A stretch of DNA of 64,000 nt from assembly GCF_013385635.1 (NCBI RefSeq), contig NZ_JACAPR010000010.1, forward strand, positions 310,001 through 374,000, in the 5' to 3' direction. Each line of letters begins with the position of its first letter. Positions within the stretch are counted from its first letter, which is position 1. Below, in pieces: positions 61,916 through 64,000 of the stretch. The notes beneath the pieces were generated by a model, which saw only the letters and a program-made list of their open reading frames with translations, did no database searches and was not told where the DNA came from. Position numbers and translations under genes: made by a program. The stretch is from Pseudomonas gingeri. Lineage in GTDB: Bacteria; Pseudomonadota; Gammaproteobacteria; Pseudomonadales; Pseudomonadaceae.

Positions 61916-63085
61916 ATGCAACCTATTCATATCCAGAAACAACAATCCGTGGTCGAAGGTTGGGATCAGCAGAATCCCGAAGAAGCCTTCACCCTGCCGT
62001 CGCGTTATTTCTTCGATGAAGGACTGTTCCAGGCCGAGCGCGACAATATTTTCATGCACGCCTGGCACGTCGCCGGGCACAAGAGCGAGTTCGCCCAGCC
62101 CGGGCAGTACGTGGTCTGCGACTTGTTCGACCAGAGCATCGTGGTGGCCTGCAACCGTGAAGGGCGGGTCCACGCCTTCCATAACGTCTGCCAGCATCGC
62201 GGCAACCGCCTGCTGGAGGAGCGGCGCGGCACCACTGGCGGGGTGGTGCGCTGCGCCTATCACTCCTGGTGTTATGAAATGGATGGCAGCCTGCGCGGTG
62301 CACCGCGTTGCGAGCGGATGAAGAACTTCGAGTTGCAGCAGTTCAATATTCCCCAGGTGCGGACCGAGGAAATGGGTGGCTTCATCTACTTCAACCTCGA
62401 TCCCCAGGCGCCGTCCCTGCGCGAACTGTTCCCCGGTGCCGACGAAGAAATGCGCCGGGTCTTCCCTGATCTGGAGCAGATGCAACTGATCGACGAACAG
62501 GACGTGATCGTACCGGCCAACTGGAAGGTGATCATGGACAACTCCATCGAGGGCTATCACTTCAAGCTCTCCGGCCCCTGTCATATCGACCTGGCAAAAC
62601 TGATCGACTTCAAGGGCTACGAGCTGACCAAGCGGGATAACTGGTGGACCTACGCGGCCCCGGCCAACCTCTCGGCGACCGAAGCCTATGGGGTGAAGCT
62701 GCGCAGCGACCTGAACCCCGAGGAATGCTTCTTCAATATCGGCATGTGGCCGAACAACACCTTCTATACCTTTCCGTTTTCCGAGTTCCTCGGCTCCTTC
62801 ATGATGATCCCGCTGGATGCCGAGCGCTCGCTGCTGCGCTTCGGCTACTACTCCTCCAATGCCCGTACCGCCGAGGTCAGCAGCGCTTGCATGAAGTGGA
62901 TGAACGAGGACCTGGGACCGGAAGATATCGCGCTGAATATCTCGGTGCAGAAGGGCCTGCGTTCGCTGGGCTATGACCAGGGCCGCTACATGATCGATGC
63001 GCAGCGCAGCAATGAAAGCGAGCACCTGGTGCATCACTTCCACCGCCTGGTGTTCCAGGGTATCCACGGTACTGCCGACCGCTGA
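61916..63085 (+). CDS. Rieske-type ring-hydroxylating/quaternary-amine oxygenase alpha subunit
   Basis: Encodes 389 aa. The Rieske [2Fe-2S] ligands are in CQHRGN and CAYHSWCY (residues about 92-118). The mononuclear iron site follows from NWKVIMDNSIEGYHF to GPCHIDL (about 200-225). The proportions resemble carnitine/glycine-betaine monooxygenase-type oxygenases (CntA/GbcA) as much as aromatic dioxygenases. It needs a reductase not seen here. A choline-dehydrogenase-like gene follows, supporting a quaternary-amine or related substrate. Confidence 0.82.
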   Translation: MQPIHIQKQQSVVEGWDQQNPEEAFTLPSRYFFDEGLFQAERDNIFMHAWHVAGHKSEFAQPGQYVVCDLFDQSIVVACNREGRVHAFHNVCQHRGNRLLEERRGTTGGVVRCAYHSWCYEMDGSLRGAPRCERMKNFELQQFNIPQVRTEEMGGFIYFNLDPQAPSLRELFPGADEEMRRVFPDLEQMQLIDEQDVIVPANWKVIMDNSIEGYHFKLSGPCHIDLAKLIDFKGYELTKRDNWWTYAAPANLSATEAYGVKLRSDLNPEECFFNIGMWPNNTFYTFPFSEFLGSFMMIPLDAERSLLRFGYYSSNARTAEVSSACMKWMNEDLGPEDIALNISVQKGLRSLGYDQGRYMIDAQRSNESEHLVHHFHRLVFQGIHGTADR

Positions 63086-63147
63086 ATCCGCTTGTCGCGA
63101 TCAGCGTCGCTGGTCGCCCCAGACCTTCTGATGGAGCACGCCCGGTC

Positions 63148-64000
63148 ATGTCCGAGCACGAATTCGATTACCTGATTGTCGGTGCCGGTTCCGCTGGCTG
63201 TGTCCTGGCCAATCGCCTGGGGGAAGACCCGGCGGCAAGGATACTGCTGCTGGAAGCGGGGCCGGCTGACAACAGCTGGACCATCGACATGCCATCCGCC
63301 GTGGGCGTGGTTGTCGGCGGTACGCGCTACAACTGGGGCTTCAGTTCTGAACCCGAGCCGTGGCTCGACGGCCGCCGGATCGGTACGCCCCGTGGGCGAA
63401 CCCTCGGCGGGTCCTCGTCGATCAACGGCATGGTGTATATCCGCGGGCATGCCCGGGATTACGACAACTGGGCGGAGCAAGGTTGCGGCGGCTGGAGTTA
63501 CCAGGAAGTCCTGCCGTATTTTATCCGCGCGCAGAACCATGCCGACGGACCGGACAGTTATCGCGGCGCGCAAGGTCATCTGCATGTCACGCCGGGGGAT
63601 ATCAGTACACCTCTGTGTGCCGCGTTTGTCGAAGCCGGAGAGCAGGCCGGTTATGCGCCGAGCAACGACCTGAACGGCTATCGCCAGGAAGGTTTCGGTC
63701 CGGTGGACCGCACGACTCGCCACGGCAAGCGCTGGAGCACCGCCCGCGGTTATCTGCGCGAAGCCCTGCAACGCGGCAATGTGCAGGTGGCGACCGGAGC
63801 CCTGGCGTTGCGCATCCTGTTCAAGGGCCAGCGGGCCAGTGGCATCGAGTATGAGCAGAACGGCCATGTCTGGCAGGCCCGGGCCCGGCGTGAGGTACTG
63901 TTGACCGCCGGGGCGATCAGTTCGCCGCAGTTGCTGCTGTTGTCGGGCATCGGACCGGCCGCGGAGTTGCGTGACCTGGGCCTGACGGTCCAGTACGACC
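63148..64000 (+). CDS. GMC-family oxidoreductase (choline dehydrogenase-like), 3' end outside window
   Basis: Partial: 284 residues are visible from ATG 63148, and the frame is open to the window edge. GMC features are FDYLIVGAGSAGCVLANRL (FAD-binding), PRGRTLGGSSSINGMVYIRG (GMC signature 1) and LLTAGAISSPQLLLLSGIGP (signature 2). Closest type is BetA-like choline or alkyl-alcohol dehydrogenase. It follows the Rieske oxygenase by 62 bp and is probably in the same operon. Confidence 0.88.
   Translation, partial: MSEHEFDYLIVGAGSAGCVLANRLGEDPAARILLLEAGPADNSWTIDMPSAVGVVVGGTRYNWGFSSEPEPWLDGRRIGTPRGRTLGGSSSINGMVYIRGHARDYDNWAEQGCGGWSYQEVLPYFIRAQNHADGPDSYRGAQGHLHVTPGDISTPLCAAFVEAGEQAGYAPSNDLNGYRQEGFGPVDRTTRHGKRWSTARGYLREALQRGNVQVATGALALRILFKGQRASGIEYEQNGHVWQARARREVLLTAGAISSPQLLLLSGIGPAAELRDLGLTVQYD

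Noticed and set aside
1..64000. CRISPR array or insertion sequence
   Set aside because: No regularly spaced direct repeats and no transposase reading frame were found on reading the window.

Overview
The window is a GC-rich chromosomal segment of a Pseudomonas, most likely of the P. fluorescens complex. The reasons are the divergent uvrB/aminotransferase pair, OprD-type porin, membrane-bound gluconate 2-dehydrogenase, hcn remnant, Crc/Hfq-type AAnAAnAA motifs, SiaABCD-like genes and REP-type hairpins. It is mostly accessory metabolism plus several secretion, signalling and metal modules. No replication origin, CRISPR array, rRNA or intact insertion sequence was seen. One tRNA gene (tRNA-Asn) is present.

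Layout. 0.3-8.4 kb: glucarate uptake and dehydration (MFS + gudD), a carboxymuconolactone-decarboxylase-like gene, a DapF-fold protein lacking both catalytic cysteines, two unknowns, a GNAT acetyltransferase and cytosine deaminase. 8.6-12.3 kb: REP pair, uvrB and an aromatic/aspartate aminotransferase. 12.3-18.8 kb: a truncated coiled-coil remnant, cfa, and an amino-acid locus (YheO/DauR-like regulator, aminotransferase, ornithine cyclodeaminase family, OprD-family porin). 18.8-21.9 kb: a SiaABCD-like phosphorylation/c-di-GMP module whose phosphatase carries a soluble CBS-like input domain. 22.2-25.8 kb: a bufferin (copper-binding RiPP) locus with two different precursors (BufA1 and BufA2 types), DoxX, an exported hydrolase, BufB and BufC. 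A Tat-exported hydrolase and an acetamidase/formamidase follow.

28.4-34.5 kb: AraC regulator, a solitary polyol-type ABC binding protein and a sorbitol-type dehydrogenase with no permease genes, a second signal peptidase I, and a LysR/hydrolase pair. 34.6-40.6 kb: a chemoreceptor, the three-subunit gluconate 2-dehydrogenase and tRNA-Asn. 40.7-49.9 kb: the most unusual region. It is a six-gene minus-strand operon (three small predicted beta-sandwich proteins that look mutually related, a 928-residue unknown, a phage tail-collar protein and a GH19 endolysin). It diverges from a winged-helix/NB-ARC regulator whose upstream region carries three heptamers at exactly 11-bp spacing. No tail tube, sheath, baseplate or capsid gene accompanies it.

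50.0-56.0 kb: a CusCBA-type copper/silver efflux operon preceded by a Cys/Met/His-rich exported protein. 56.1-57.9 kb: a lower-GC pair encoding a transglutaminase-like protein and a small partner, possibly a secreted effector locus. 58.1-58.9 kb: hcnA intact with its RsmA-type leader, but hcnB fused to the end of hcnC by an internal deletion, so cyanide synthase is broken here. 59-64 kb: LysR, a bicupin protein, a HigBA-like toxin-antitoxin pair, a Rieske oxygenase and a GMC oxidoreductase cut by the window edge.

All functional assignments come from reading the sequence and recalling family motifs. No database search was run.
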